Positions 1 to 6,270 of a DNA stretch of 24,122 nucleotides are shown piece by piece. The translations under genes were made by a program, and so were the position numbers. The first letter of the stretch is position 1. Each line of letters starts with the position of its first letter. Below the pieces are notes generated by a model. The model worked only from the letters and a program-made list of their open reading frames with translations, ran no database searches and was not told the origin of the DNA. This DNA is from JASGDB01 sp049841315 (GTDB lineage: Bacteria > Bacteroidota > Bacteroidia > Flavobacteriales > Weeksellaceae): assembly GCA_049841315.1 (NCBI GenBank), contig JASGDB010000123.1, positions 1 through 24,122 of the forward strand, written 5' to 3'.

Positions 1-343
1 AGACAAAAAAGCTTTAAAATTTCACGAAATTTATGCTCCGAAATTCGTGAACGAATGATATACTTATTTTTCATCTATTCAAGGTACTTTACAAAGATAT
101 ACAATCTCTTAAATTATCTTGAACCTATTTTTTTATAATTATTCAATAATCAAGAGCCAAAATCAAGAGCCAAGGAAAAAGTAAAAAGAGCCAAGTATTT
201 TTTAGTCGGAGGTCGGAAGATGATGAGTTCAAACAATTTCAAACAATCAAACAACATCAAACCATTTCAAACTCTCAAAGTCTCCCAATCTCAAAGTCTC
301 CCTTTCTCCCTTTCTCCCTTTCTCAAATTTCCCCGTCATTTTC
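1..343. other. Gene-free region of low complexity downstream of idi
   Basis: No credible coding sequence is visible. The stretch holds a near-palindrome AAATTTCACGAAATTT (17-32), three spaced copies of AGAGCCAA-like sequence (about 150-205), an AAAC/TTTCAAAC-rich part (about 225-272), and then a clean octamer array. It lies just past the stop codon of the leftward idi gene, so it may be part of that gene's 3' untranslated region. No clear intrinsic terminator was found here. Confidence 0.7.
273..328. repeat. Octamer tandem array, 7 copies of a TCTCnnnn unit
   Basis: Seven consecutive 8-bp units can be read: TCTCAAAG, TCTCCCAA, TCTCAAAG, TCTCCCTT three times, then TCTCAAAT. The plus strand is pure pyrimidine in the CCCTT units. 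The array ends 15 bp before the idi stop codon. It is a simple-sequence tract that could vary in copy number. No function is evident. Confidence 0.9.
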
Positions 344-853
344 CTACAAATGTTCCTTATATTCCTTTAAAATAATCTTAAACCATTCCGTGAAATGTTC
401 GGGATGATTTTCCATTTCTTCATTCAAATCGTCCATGGAAATATAGCGGACTTCGCTTACTTCGGAAGTTTCCGGTTTAAAATCGCCTTCATACATTCCC
501 GTAAAAACATGGTCAAGTTCGTGTTCCCATAAACCTCCGCCAACATCGGCTTTGTAGATGAAGTAGAATTTTTCGGCAAGCTCAGTTTCTATTCCCAATT
601 CCTCTTTCAATCTGCGATTTGCTCCTTCGAGATAGGTTTCCCCGTCTCGTGGATGCGAGCATACGGCATTCGTCCACTGTTCAGGTGAATGATATTTGCA
701 TGAAGCACGTTTCTGCAAGAGCATTTCTCCTTTGGAATTAAAAATAAACACCGAAAAAGCACGGTGCAACAACCCGCTGATGTGTGCCTGCTGTTTTTCC
801 ATAAGACCAATCACTTCATCAGACGGATTGACCAAAACTACCATTTCTTCCAT
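344..853 (-). CDS. idi: Isopentenyl-diphosphate delta-isomerase, type I (Nudix)
   Basis: This 169-aa protein interconverts IPP and DMAPP, the C5 units for menaquinone side chains, undecaprenol and carotenoids; it should be cytosolic and metal dependent. Visible family marks are the RAFSVFIFN strand (31-39), the catalytic Cys in NAVCSHP (C65), and WEHELDHVF (109-117), whose Glu residues match the second metal and acid site. A Nudix-type REEL-like helix is seen as RRLKEELGIE (80-89). Length is normal for the type I enzyme. The start MEEMVVLVN matches the usual N-terminus. A -7 box TACCTTTG ends five bases before the ATG, so the message may be leaderless. It stands alone, divergent from the PLP protein gene. 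Confidence 0.95.
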   Translation of the reverse strand: MEEMVVLVNPSDEVIGLMEKQQAHISGLLHRAFSVFIFNSKGEMLLQKRASCKYHSPEQWTNAVCSHPRDGETYLEGANRRLKEELGIETELAEKFYFIYKADVGGGLWEHELDHVFTGMYEGDFKPETSEVSEVRYISMDDLNEEMENHPEHFTEWFKIILKEYKEHL

Positions 854-858
854 TCTTA

Positions 859-866
859 CAAAGGTA
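859..866 (-). promoter_or_regulatory. idi -7 promoter box
   Basis: Read on the minus strand this is TACCTTTG, a full match to the Bacteroidota -7 consensus TAnnTTTG. Only five bases separate it from the idi ATG, placing the expected transcript start at or within a base or two of the start codon. No good -33 TTTG was found at the usual distance. Confidence 0.6.
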
Positions 867-1142
867 ATCGGAATTAATGATTTTGTAAAATATTTGTTTA
901 AAATTTAAGATTTTTAACAGATTTTCGGGCAGAAAACGGTTAGTTAAAAAAAATTCTGTAGACATTGCGTTTAAATATACCCGAACTGTACAAAATTTAC
1001 CTCAGTGCCCGGAAAATTTCATGAAATTTCATAAAAGTTTACAAAAACTGAAAACTGATTCCCTCCTTTTATTGACAAGGTGTTCTTTTTAATTTGATAT
1101 TACAATCTCAAATTATAATACATTAAAACCAACAAATTTATC
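867..1142. other. Intergenic region between idi and the PLP protein gene
   Basis: The idi-pipY gap is 355 bp in all and contains no open frame that looks coding. It has a 16-bp perfect palindrome AAATTTCATGAAATTT (1014-1029), which differs by one base from the near-palindrome at 17-32. The rest is AT-rich upstream DNA leading to the promoter and hairpin at 1143-1184. Confidence 0.6.
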
Positions 1143-1150
1143 TATATTTG
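1143..1150 (+). promoter_or_regulatory. -7 promoter box for the PLP protein gene
   Basis: TATATTTG matches TAnnTTTG exactly. The start of transcription would fall near 1156, right at the start of the hairpin that follows, leaving a leader of about 53 bases before the ATG at 1209. Confidence 0.55.
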
Positions 1151-1151
1151 A

Positions 1152-1184
1152 GGTGATAAAAAAAGGGCAAAATCACCCTTTTTT
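1152..1184 (+). promoter_or_regulatory. Leader hairpin with two mutually exclusive folds
   Basis: One fold pairs AAAAAAGGG (1159-1167) with CCCTTTTTT (1176-1184) around an 8-base loop, which looks like an intrinsic terminator. The other pairs GGTGAT (1152-1157) with ATCACC (1172-1177). They share bases 1172-1177 and cannot both form. No rightward gene lies upstream that would need a terminator, so this may be a leader control element, a transcript-stabilising hairpin, or the end of an unseen short RNA. Confidence 0.45.
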
Positions 1185-1208
1185 GCATGATGCTGAAATT
1201 ATCCCGCC

Positions 1209-1877
1209 ATGAACCATGATTATTTAAAGGAAAACTACCGGAAAATTGTAGATATATTACCACAAAACGTGCAGCTTGTCGCTGTTTCCAAAACCCATCC
1301 GGCAGAAAAAATAAAAGAAATTTATGACCTCGGGCAAAGGGTTTTCGGAGAAAATAAAGTTCAGGAGCTTACCGAAAAATATCCTCTGCTTCCCAAAGAC
1401 ATCCAATGGCATCTCATCGGGCATCTACAGACGAATAAAGTAAAATACATTGCAGAATTTATCGACACCATACAAAGCGTGGATTCCGAAAAACTGATGC
1501 AGGAAATCGACAAACAGGCTCAAAAATATAAACGTACGATAAAGGTTCTTCTTCAGGTAAAAATTGCAGAAGAAGATACCAAATCAGGACTTGAAAAAGA
1601 AGAGGCCAAACAGCTATTCAACCGTTTTCTTATAGGAAATTTTCCCAATTTGGAAATCACCGGACTTATGGGAATGGCAACTTTTACCGATGATGAAAAC
1701 CAAATCCGAAAAGAATTTACATCACTGAAAAAACTTTTTGATGAACTTTCCGAACAAAAACCGCTTCAAACACTTTCTATGGGAATGAGCGACGATTTCC
1801 CGATTGCCATTGAGTGCGGAGCCAATTCCGTACGTGTAGGTTCGGCGATATTCGGGCAAAGAAATTATAACGGTTAA
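1209..1877 (+). CDS. YggS/PROSC family PLP homeostasis protein
   Basis: This 222-aa protein belongs to the single-domain fold-III PLP-binding family (YggS, PipY, PLPHP). Members bind pyridoxal 5'-phosphate and help balance free PLP and amino acid metabolism; no enzyme activity is generally accepted. The PLP lysine is K28 in LVAVSKTHP. Other family motifs are FGENKVQE, WHLIGHLQTNK, GLMGMAT, LSMGMSDDFPIAIECGANSVRVGSAIFG (phosphate-binding loop near the C-terminus). The length is normal. The ATG has no Shine-Dalgarno site, as usual here. A 72-bp gap separates it from the following response regulator, and there is no obvious functional link. Confidence 0.93.
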   Translation: MNHDYLKENYRKIVDILPQNVQLVAVSKTHPAEKIKEIYDLGQRVFGENKVQELTEKYPLLPKDIQWHLIGHLQTNKVKYIAEFIDTIQSVDSEKLMQEIDKQAQKYKRTIKVLLQVKIAEEDTKSGLEKEEAKQLFNRFLIGNFPNLEITGLMGMATFTDDENQIRKEFTSLKKLFDELSEQKPLQTLSMGMSDDFPIAIECGANSVRVGSAIFGQRNYNG

Positions 1878-1949
1878 ATTTAGGTATAATTATTGCTTCA
1901 AAACAGAAAATTTTTCACCCCTTATTTACCATAAACCAAAATTTGCAGT

Positions 1950-3134
1950 ATGCAGAAAATTTTAATTGTTGAAGATGAAAAAGCCATTTCCGGCGTACTT
2001 GAAAATATTTTAACGGAAGAACTTCCCGATTACGAATTTATCATTGCGGAAGACGGACTGGAAGGCTACAAACAAATTGAAAAACACGATTTTTCCCTTG
2101 TTCTTTCAGACATCAAAATGCCGAAACTTTCCGGAACAGAACTTTTGAAACAGGCTCTTGCGCTGAAACCCGACACCACTTTCGTTATGATTTCGGGGCA
2201 TGCGGACATTGATACTGCCGTTTCCACGCTGAAAGACGGCGCTTACGATTTTATTTCTAAACCGATTGACATCAACCGGCTGATTACCAGCGTGAAAAAT
2301 GCTTTAGACAAAAGAATCCTGTCCAAAGAAAACAGAAATTTACAATCTGAAAACAAAAATCTGAAGAAAAAAGTCAGCAAAAAATACCAGATGATTGGTG
2401 AAAGCGCGCCGCTGAAAAAAATTCAGGAAATGATTGACAAAGTTGCTTCTTCCGACGCCAGAGTGCTGATTACAGGGCCGAACGGAGCCGGGAAAGAATT
2501 GGTTGCACACGCCATTCACGCCCAAAGCGACCGTTCAAAAGGCCCGATGATTGAGGTGAACTGCGCTGCGATTCCGTCAGAGCTTATCGAATCCGAACTT
2601 TTCGGACATGTGAAAGGTTCGTTTACAGGTGCGATTAAAGACAAGCAGGGAAAATTCGAGCTTGCCGACCACGGAACGATTTTCCTCGACGAAATTGGCG
2701 ACATGAGCCTGATTGCACAAGCAAAAGTGCTTCGAGCCTTGCAGGAAAGCAAAGTTTCACCGGTGGGAAGCGACAAGGAAATCAAAGTTGATGTGCGTGT
2801 AATCGCCGCTACCAATAAAGACATGAAAAAGGAAATCGAAGCGGGAAGGTTCAGGGAAGACCTTTATCACAGGCTTTCCGTAATTGAAATTTACGTTCCG
2901 CCATTGGATGAAAGAAAAGAAGATATTCCTTTGCTGATTGAACATTTTACCAAAATAATTGCAGAAGAACAAGGAAATACGCCTAAAGAATTCAGTGAAA
3001 AAGCGGTGAAATCCTTACAGGAATTTTCGTGGACGGGAAACATCCGTGAACTACGAAATGTCGTGGAAAGATTAGTAATTCTCGGAGGAAATCCCGTAAC
3101 TGCCGATGATGTCGCGAGTTTTGTGAGGAAGTAA
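1950..3134 (+). CDS. Sigma-54-activator response regulator lacking a DNA-binding domain
   Basis: This 394-aa NtrC/AtoC-like protein should remodel sigma-54 RNA polymerase when phosphorylated by a sensor kinase. A receiver domain spans about 1-120, with acidic E8/D9, phospho-acceptor D54 in LSDIKMP, S82 and K104. The AAA+ domain spans about 146-385: Walker A GPNGAGKE (K182), a sigma-54 contact loop GSFTGA (223-228, Ala replaced by Ser), Walker B FLDE (D247, E248), and GRFREDLYHRL and WTGNIRELRNVVERL further on. It stops at VASFVRK, right after the AAA+ domain, so the usual Fis-type helix-turn-helix is missing. FlgR and CtcC are known relatives that also lack this domain. No histidine kinase gene lies next to it. 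A strong terminator follows. Confidence 0.93.
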   Translation: MQKILIVEDEKAISGVLENILTEELPDYEFIIAEDGLEGYKQIEKHDFSLVLSDIKMPKLSGTELLKQALALKPDTTFVMISGHADIDTAVSTLKDGAYDFISKPIDINRLITSVKNALDKRILSKENRNLQSENKNLKKKVSKKYQMIGESAPLKKIQEMIDKVASSDARVLITGPNGAGKELVAHAIHAQSDRSKGPMIEVNCAAIPSELIESELFGHVKGSFTGAIKDKQGKFELADHGTIFLDEIGDMSLIAQAKVLRALQESKVSPVGSDKEIKVDVRVIAATNKDMKKEIEAGRFREDLYHRLSVIEIYVPPLDERKEDIPLLIEHFTKIIAEEQGNTPKEFSEKAVKSLQEFSWTGNIRELRNVVERLVILGGNPVTADDVASFVRK

Positions 3135-3162
3135 AGTTTGTCAGTTTTATTTTTTTGTTTTT

Positions 3163-3210
3163 CATAGGGCGTTGCCCTATGTTATTGATGTCGCGGCTTC
3201 GCCGCTTTTT
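3163..3210. repeat. Two-hairpin REP-like element, also a bidirectional terminator
   Basis: Hairpin one is CATAGGGC (3163-3170), loop GTT, GCCCTATG (3174-3181), 8 perfect pairs. Hairpin two is GCGGC (3193-3197), loop TTC, GCCGC (3201-3205), followed by five T. Two GC-rich, three-base-loop hairpins in AT-rich DNA, between the ends of convergent genes, look like a dispersed REP/BIME-type unit. It would end transcription of the response regulator and perhaps of the leftward propeller gene. Only this copy is in the window, so repeat status is inferred. Confidence 0.65.
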
Positions 3211-3243
3211 ACATTTCGCAAAAATCCGTTTCCGCTTTTTTGG

Positions 3244-4992
3244 CTATTTATCAAATACATACACCGCTCCGGAATCAGTTATAGTGTTGTCGCTTTGGCT
3301 GCCGCCAATTCCTGTGGCGGCGGAATCTTCCTGGTCAGCACCGACTGCTAAGGTATCTCCGTCCGAAGACAGCGAAACCGAATCTCCAAAATAATCACCC
3401 GCCCCGCTATTGGACGCTTTGATGTAGGATTGCTGAGACCAAGTGCTTCCGTTTCTTGTAAATACATATACCGCTCCGGAATTACCCACACCGTTATTGC
3501 TTTGGTCGCCGCCAATTCCTATGGCAATAGAATCTTCAAGGGGTGCGCCTACCGCTAAAGTATCTCCGTCCGAAGACAACGACACCGAATTCCCAAAAGC
3601 ATCACCTAAATCGGTATTGGACGCCTTGATGTAGGCTTGCTGAGTCCAGATACTTCCGCTTCTTGTAAATACATATACCGCTCCGGAACCGGACTTACTG
3701 TTATCGCTTTGAGTACCGCCAATTCCTGTGGCAGCGGAATCTTCTCCGAAAGCACCGACTGCTAAGGTGTTGCCGTCCAAAGACAGCGAAACCGAATTGC
3801 CAAAAAAATCATTTGCCTCGGTATTGGACGCTTTGATGTAGGCTTGCTGAGACCAGACACTTCCGCTTCTTGTAAACACATATACCGCTCCGGACTCGGA
3901 CGCACTGTTATCGCTTTGACTGCCGTCAATTCCCGTGGCATTGGAATCTTCATAATATGAACTAACGCCTAAGGTATTGCCGTCCGAAGACAACGACACC
4001 GACCAGCCAAAATAATCACCCGCCCCGGTATTGGAAGCCTTGATGTAGGCTTGCTGAGACCAGACACTTCCGCTTCTTGTAAATACATATACTGCTCCGG
4101 AACTGGACGCACCGTTATTGCTTTGAGTGCCGCCAATTCCTGTGGCGATGGAATCTTCTCCGAGAGCACCGACTGATAAGGTATTGCCGTCCGAAGACAA
4201 CGACACCGAATAGCCAAAATAATCATTTGTCTCCGTATTGGACGCTTTGACGTAGGCTTGCTGAGACCAGACACTTCCGCTTCTTGTAAATACATACGCC
4301 GCTCCGGAAGCAGAAGCACTGTTATCGCTTTGAGCGCCACCAATTCCCGTGGCAAAGGAATCTTCAAAATATGCACCAACGGCTAAAGTATTGCCGTCCG
4401 AAGACAAACAAACCGAACGACCGAAATAATCATTAGCCTCCGTATTGGAAGCCTTGATGTAGGCTTGCTGAGACCAGACACTTCCGCTTCTTGTAAATAC
4501 ATACACCGCTCCGGAAGCGGTCGCATTGTTATTGCTTTGGTCTCCTCCAATTCCTGTGGCGGTGGAATCTTCAAGGTATGCACTAACGGCTAATGTATTG
4601 CCGTCCGAAGACAACGAAACCAAACGACCAAAACTATCATATGAATTCGTATTGGACGCTTTGATGTAGGCTTGCTGCGCAGTAAATTCAGAAGGGTCGA
4701 TTACTGTTGTTTCCCCGGTCATAGAAAAACATTTCCATCCGCTATCAAGGCGGATACAAAGAGATTGGCGGGATTCGTCATAGACGAGTGTGCCGTTACT
4801 CACAGCACTGCTGCTGTTGTATTTGTTTACCACGTCTTCGACGCTTGTTACGGTTGGTAAAACCAAACCGCCGTTTTTCGCCGTTCCGGAATTAACTTCC
4901 AAAATTCCCGTTGGCGTTGTCGTATTGATTCCCACTTGTGCCATTGTGCAGATGCAGATAAACGGCAATAAAAGGTTTAAGATTCTCTTCAT
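3244..4992 (-). CDS. Secreted seven-blade FG-GAP beta-propeller protein
   Basis: The 582-aa product begins with a signal peptide (MKRILNLLLPFICICTMA, cleavage likely before QVGINT). Residues 19-100 resemble the short N-terminal module common on Bacteroidota surface proteins (VGINTTTPTGILEVNSG, GGLVLPTVTSVEDV). From residue 106 to the end there are seven 69-aa repeats built around QQAYIKASNT, a FG turn, SLSSDGNTLAVGA, EDS.ATGIGG and SGAVYVFTRSGSVW. This is the FG-GAP/integrin-alpha propeller pattern, and seven copies fit one closed propeller. No type IX secretion C-terminal domain is seen; the protein ends at GAVYVFDK. A role in adhesion or carbohydrate binding is a guess. The leader holds a 19-bp hairpin. 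Repeats are nearly identical in DNA, suggesting recent expansion. Confidence 0.85.
   Translation of the reverse strand: MKRILNLLLPFICICTMAQVGINTTTPTGILEVNSGTAKNGGLVLPTVTSVEDVVNKYNSSSAVSNGTLVYDESRQSLCIRLDSGWKCFSMTGETTVIDPSEFTAQQAYIKASNTNSYDSFGRLVSLSSDGNTLAVSAYLEDSTATGIGGDQSNNNATASGAVYVFTRSGSVWSQQAYIKASNTEANDYFGRSVCLSSDGNTLAVGAYFEDSFATGIGGAQSDNSASASGAAYVFTRSGSVWSQQAYVKASNTETNDYFGYSVSLSSDGNTLSVGALGEDSIATGIGGTQSNNGASSSGAVYVFTRSGSVWSQQAYIKASNTGAGDYFGWSVSLSSDGNTLGVSSYYEDSNATGIDGSQSDNSASESGAVYVFTRSGSVWSQQAYIKASNTEANDFFGNSVSLSLDGNTLAVGAFGEDSAATGIGGTQSDNSKSGSGAVYVFTRSGSIWTQQAYIKASNTDLGDAFGNSVSLSSDGDTLAVGAPLEDSIAIGIGGDQSNNGVGNSGAVYVFTRNGSTWSQQSYIKASNSGAGDYFGDSVSLSSDGDTLAVGADQEDSAATGIGGSQSDNTITDSGAVYVFDK
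3421..4869 (-). repeat. 207-bp coding tandem repeats, seven copies
   Basis: A conserved block starting GATGTAGGCTTGCTG on the plus strand recurs at 3421, 3628, 3835, 4042, 4249, 4456 and 4663, an exact 207-bp period (69 codons). Several copies share nearly all bases over the block that encodes RSGSVWSQQAYIKASNT, while the stretch between blocks differs more. This is the DNA behind the propeller blades. The outermost repeat unit is only approximately bounded; blades run from about 3247 to 4677. Confidence 0.85.
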
Positions 4993-5032
4993 ATTAATTT
5001 GTTTTTAGAACTTGTAACTGATTTTCATTTTA

Positions 5033-5080
5033 AACCTGAGTTCGATTGTTTATACATCAAAAAACAATCGAACTCAGGTT
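5033..5080 (-). promoter_or_regulatory. 19-bp perfect hairpin in the propeller gene leader
   Basis: Bases 5033-5051 and 5062-5080 are exact reverse complements, with a 10-base loop (5052-5061). The hairpin sits about 40 bases upstream of the propeller ATG and downstream of a likely -7 box at 5110-5117, so it would be in the 5' untranslated RNA. No T tract follows on either strand, which argues against a simple terminator. It could control translation or RNA stability, or be a relic of a small inverted-repeat element. Confidence 0.6.
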
Positions 5081-5109
5081 CATAATGCATCATAGTTTCG
5101 ATTTTGCTA

Positions 5110-5117
5110 CAAAAGTA
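5110..5117 (-). promoter_or_regulatory. -7 promoter box for the propeller gene
   Basis: Read on the minus strand this is TACTTTTG, matching TAnnTTTG. Transcription would start near 5105, giving a leader of roughly 110 bases that includes the 19-bp hairpin. A -33 element at a normal distance is not clear. Confidence 0.45.
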
Positions 5118-5151
5118 ACAGAGAAAACAACTGTCCTCGAATAATATAAGC

Positions 5152-5189
5152 AAAACTTTGTCCTGTTTTATAAAACAGGACAAAGTTTT
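5152..5189 (-). terminator. 38-bp perfect palindrome, probable terminator of the regulator gene
   Basis: Bases 5152-5170 and 5171-5189 are exact reverse complements with no spacer (core TCCTGTTTTATAAAACAGGA). It lies about 80 bp after the stop codon of the leftward Crp-AraC regulator gene and ends in TTTT on that strand, so a Rho-independent terminator is the simplest reading. Being a complete two-fold palindrome, it could also be a protein-binding site. Confidence 0.6.
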
Positions 5190-5227
5190 CAAAATCAGGT
5201 CATTTACAGGGGGTTACAACTCCAAAT

Positions 5228-5254
5228 ATTATTATTATTATTATTATTATTATT
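5228..5254. repeat. (ATT)9 microsatellite
   Basis: Nine uninterrupted ATT units lie between the regulator stop codon and the palindrome. This is a pure trinucleotide run that is likely prone to slippage. It is outside any gene I can support. Confidence 0.95.
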
Positions 5255-5272
5255 GATATTGCAGACATGGTT

Positions 5273-6232
5273 CTATTTCACATCTTTACGGTATTGTGCA
5301 GGGCTCATTCCCGTTGCTTTTTTGAAAGCATTGTAAAATGCGCTGCGCGATGTAAAGCCGGCATTTTTTGCCAGTGTTTCTATGGTATAATGCCGCATTG
5401 CTTCCGTATCATTCATTTGCTGCTTGATATGATTAATCCGATACTGATTGACAAAATTGACAAAATTGAGATGATAGATATTATTGAAAATCGCCGACAA
5501 CCTGTGAGGGCTGATTGAAAAAACTTCTGACAGATGACTTAGGCTCAAATCTGCATTTTTAAAAGCCTCTTCTTTTATGATGTAATGTTCTATCATTCTG
5601 CACCATTTTTTGTTTTCCCTGTCTTTTTGCCGGGATATCTGATGCTGCTTTTGAATTTTCATCAAAGTAGCCGGTTTCATATCCAGCAAAGAAGCCACCA
5701 GTGGCAAAGGCAGCCTTTCTATGTAGCCGGGCTTGGTGTTTACAAAGTAAAAGTAACGCTCTTTGACATTGCCCAGCCTTATGATGTGGGCGCGCTCCTG
5801 CGCATCGCGATAATATTTTTCCACCATTACCCTGAACAGAAAGTTCATATCAAAATGATTCAGAAAAAGTGTCTGCAAATCATCATTATGCATCGCCAAC
5901 AGTTCCGAATCTTCCACCGCTATAATGGCTTCTTGCGATGGCGCAGCGCCGTGCAACCCCGATATGGAACTCACAAATTCATTCTCAATGGAAATATAAG
6001 TAACAATCTCTTTTTTCTGATATTTGGTTTGCCCCATCAGTGCGCCGTGCTTTATAAAATACATATATTGGCATTGCTCGCCTTCACGCACCAGTATTTT
6101 TCCTTTTTTTATTTTTAGGCAAACAGTCTTTTCATAAAAAGCCTCCTTCAATCCAATGCTGACGGGGTAAATGGTTTCCAATATTCCTAAAACATAATCG
6201 ATATCCTGCTCCGGTGCTTTTTTGTAATACAT
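5273..6232 (-). CDS. Crp/Fnr-like protein fused to an AraC-type DNA-binding domain
   Basis: The 319-aa protein has two parts. Residues about 30-197 look like a whole Bacteroidota Crp/Fnr protein: a cNMP-binding-like barrel (KGKILVREGEQCQYMYFIKHGAL, 43-65) and a terminal helix-turn-helix in the usual style (ERYFYFVNTKPGYIERLPLPLVASLLDMKPATLMKIQ, 158-194). Residues about 212-319 are an AraC/XylS domain with two helix-turn-helix units, ending ETLAKNAGFTSRSAFYNAFKKATGMSPAQYRK. The Arg-Ser cassette that binds cAMP phosphate is not evident, so cAMP is an unlikely ligand. It is divergent from a MATE exporter gene, with a 10-bp inverted repeat between them, and upstream of the propeller gene; either could be a target. 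The ATG follows a -7 box TATATTTG (6253-6260) by about 20 bases. Confidence 0.85.
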   Translation of the reverse strand: MYYKKAPEQDIDYVLGILETIYPVSIGLKEAFYEKTVCLKIKKGKILVREGEQCQYMYFIKHGALMGQTKYQKKEIVTYISIENEFVSSISGLHGAAPSQEAIIAVEDSELLAMHNDDLQTLFLNHFDMNFLFRVMVEKYYRDAQERAHIIRLGNVKERYFYFVNTKPGYIERLPLPLVASLLDMKPATLMKIQKQHQISRQKDRENKKWCRMIEHYIIKEEAFKNADLSLSHLSEVFSISPHRLSAIFNNIYHLNFVNFVNQYRINHIKQQMNDTEAMRHYTIETLAKNAGFTSRSAFYNAFKKATGMSPAQYRKDVK

Positions 6233-6252
6233 TGCTGATGAGAAAATTACGG

Positions 6253-6260
6253 CAAATATA
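6253..6260 (-). promoter_or_regulatory. -7 promoter box of the Crp-AraC regulator gene
   Basis: On the minus strand this reads TATATTTG, matching TAnnTTTG. The predicted start near 6248 gives a leader of about 16 bases. One arm of the nearby inverted repeat (6271-6280) overlaps where the -33 element would be. Confidence 0.55.
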
Positions 6261-6270
6261 GTTTTTTAAA

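Noticed and set aside
3192..3210. Attachment site or integration scar
   Set aside because: No integrase, direct repeat pair or tRNA end is associated; paired hairpins explain the sequence.
3969..4379. Repeated antisense/alternate-frame proteins across the propeller gene
   Set aside because: They are periodic only because the real gene has 207-bp repeats; the in-frame protein has a signal peptide and FG-GAP pattern.
3421..4869. CRISPR or noncoding satellite array
   Set aside because: The period is a multiple of three, the frame stays open throughout, and the units encode propeller blades.
5585..6118. Open frame of 177 codons antisense to the Crp-AraC regulator
   Set aside because: It has no recognisable domain and lies over a clear regulator gene.
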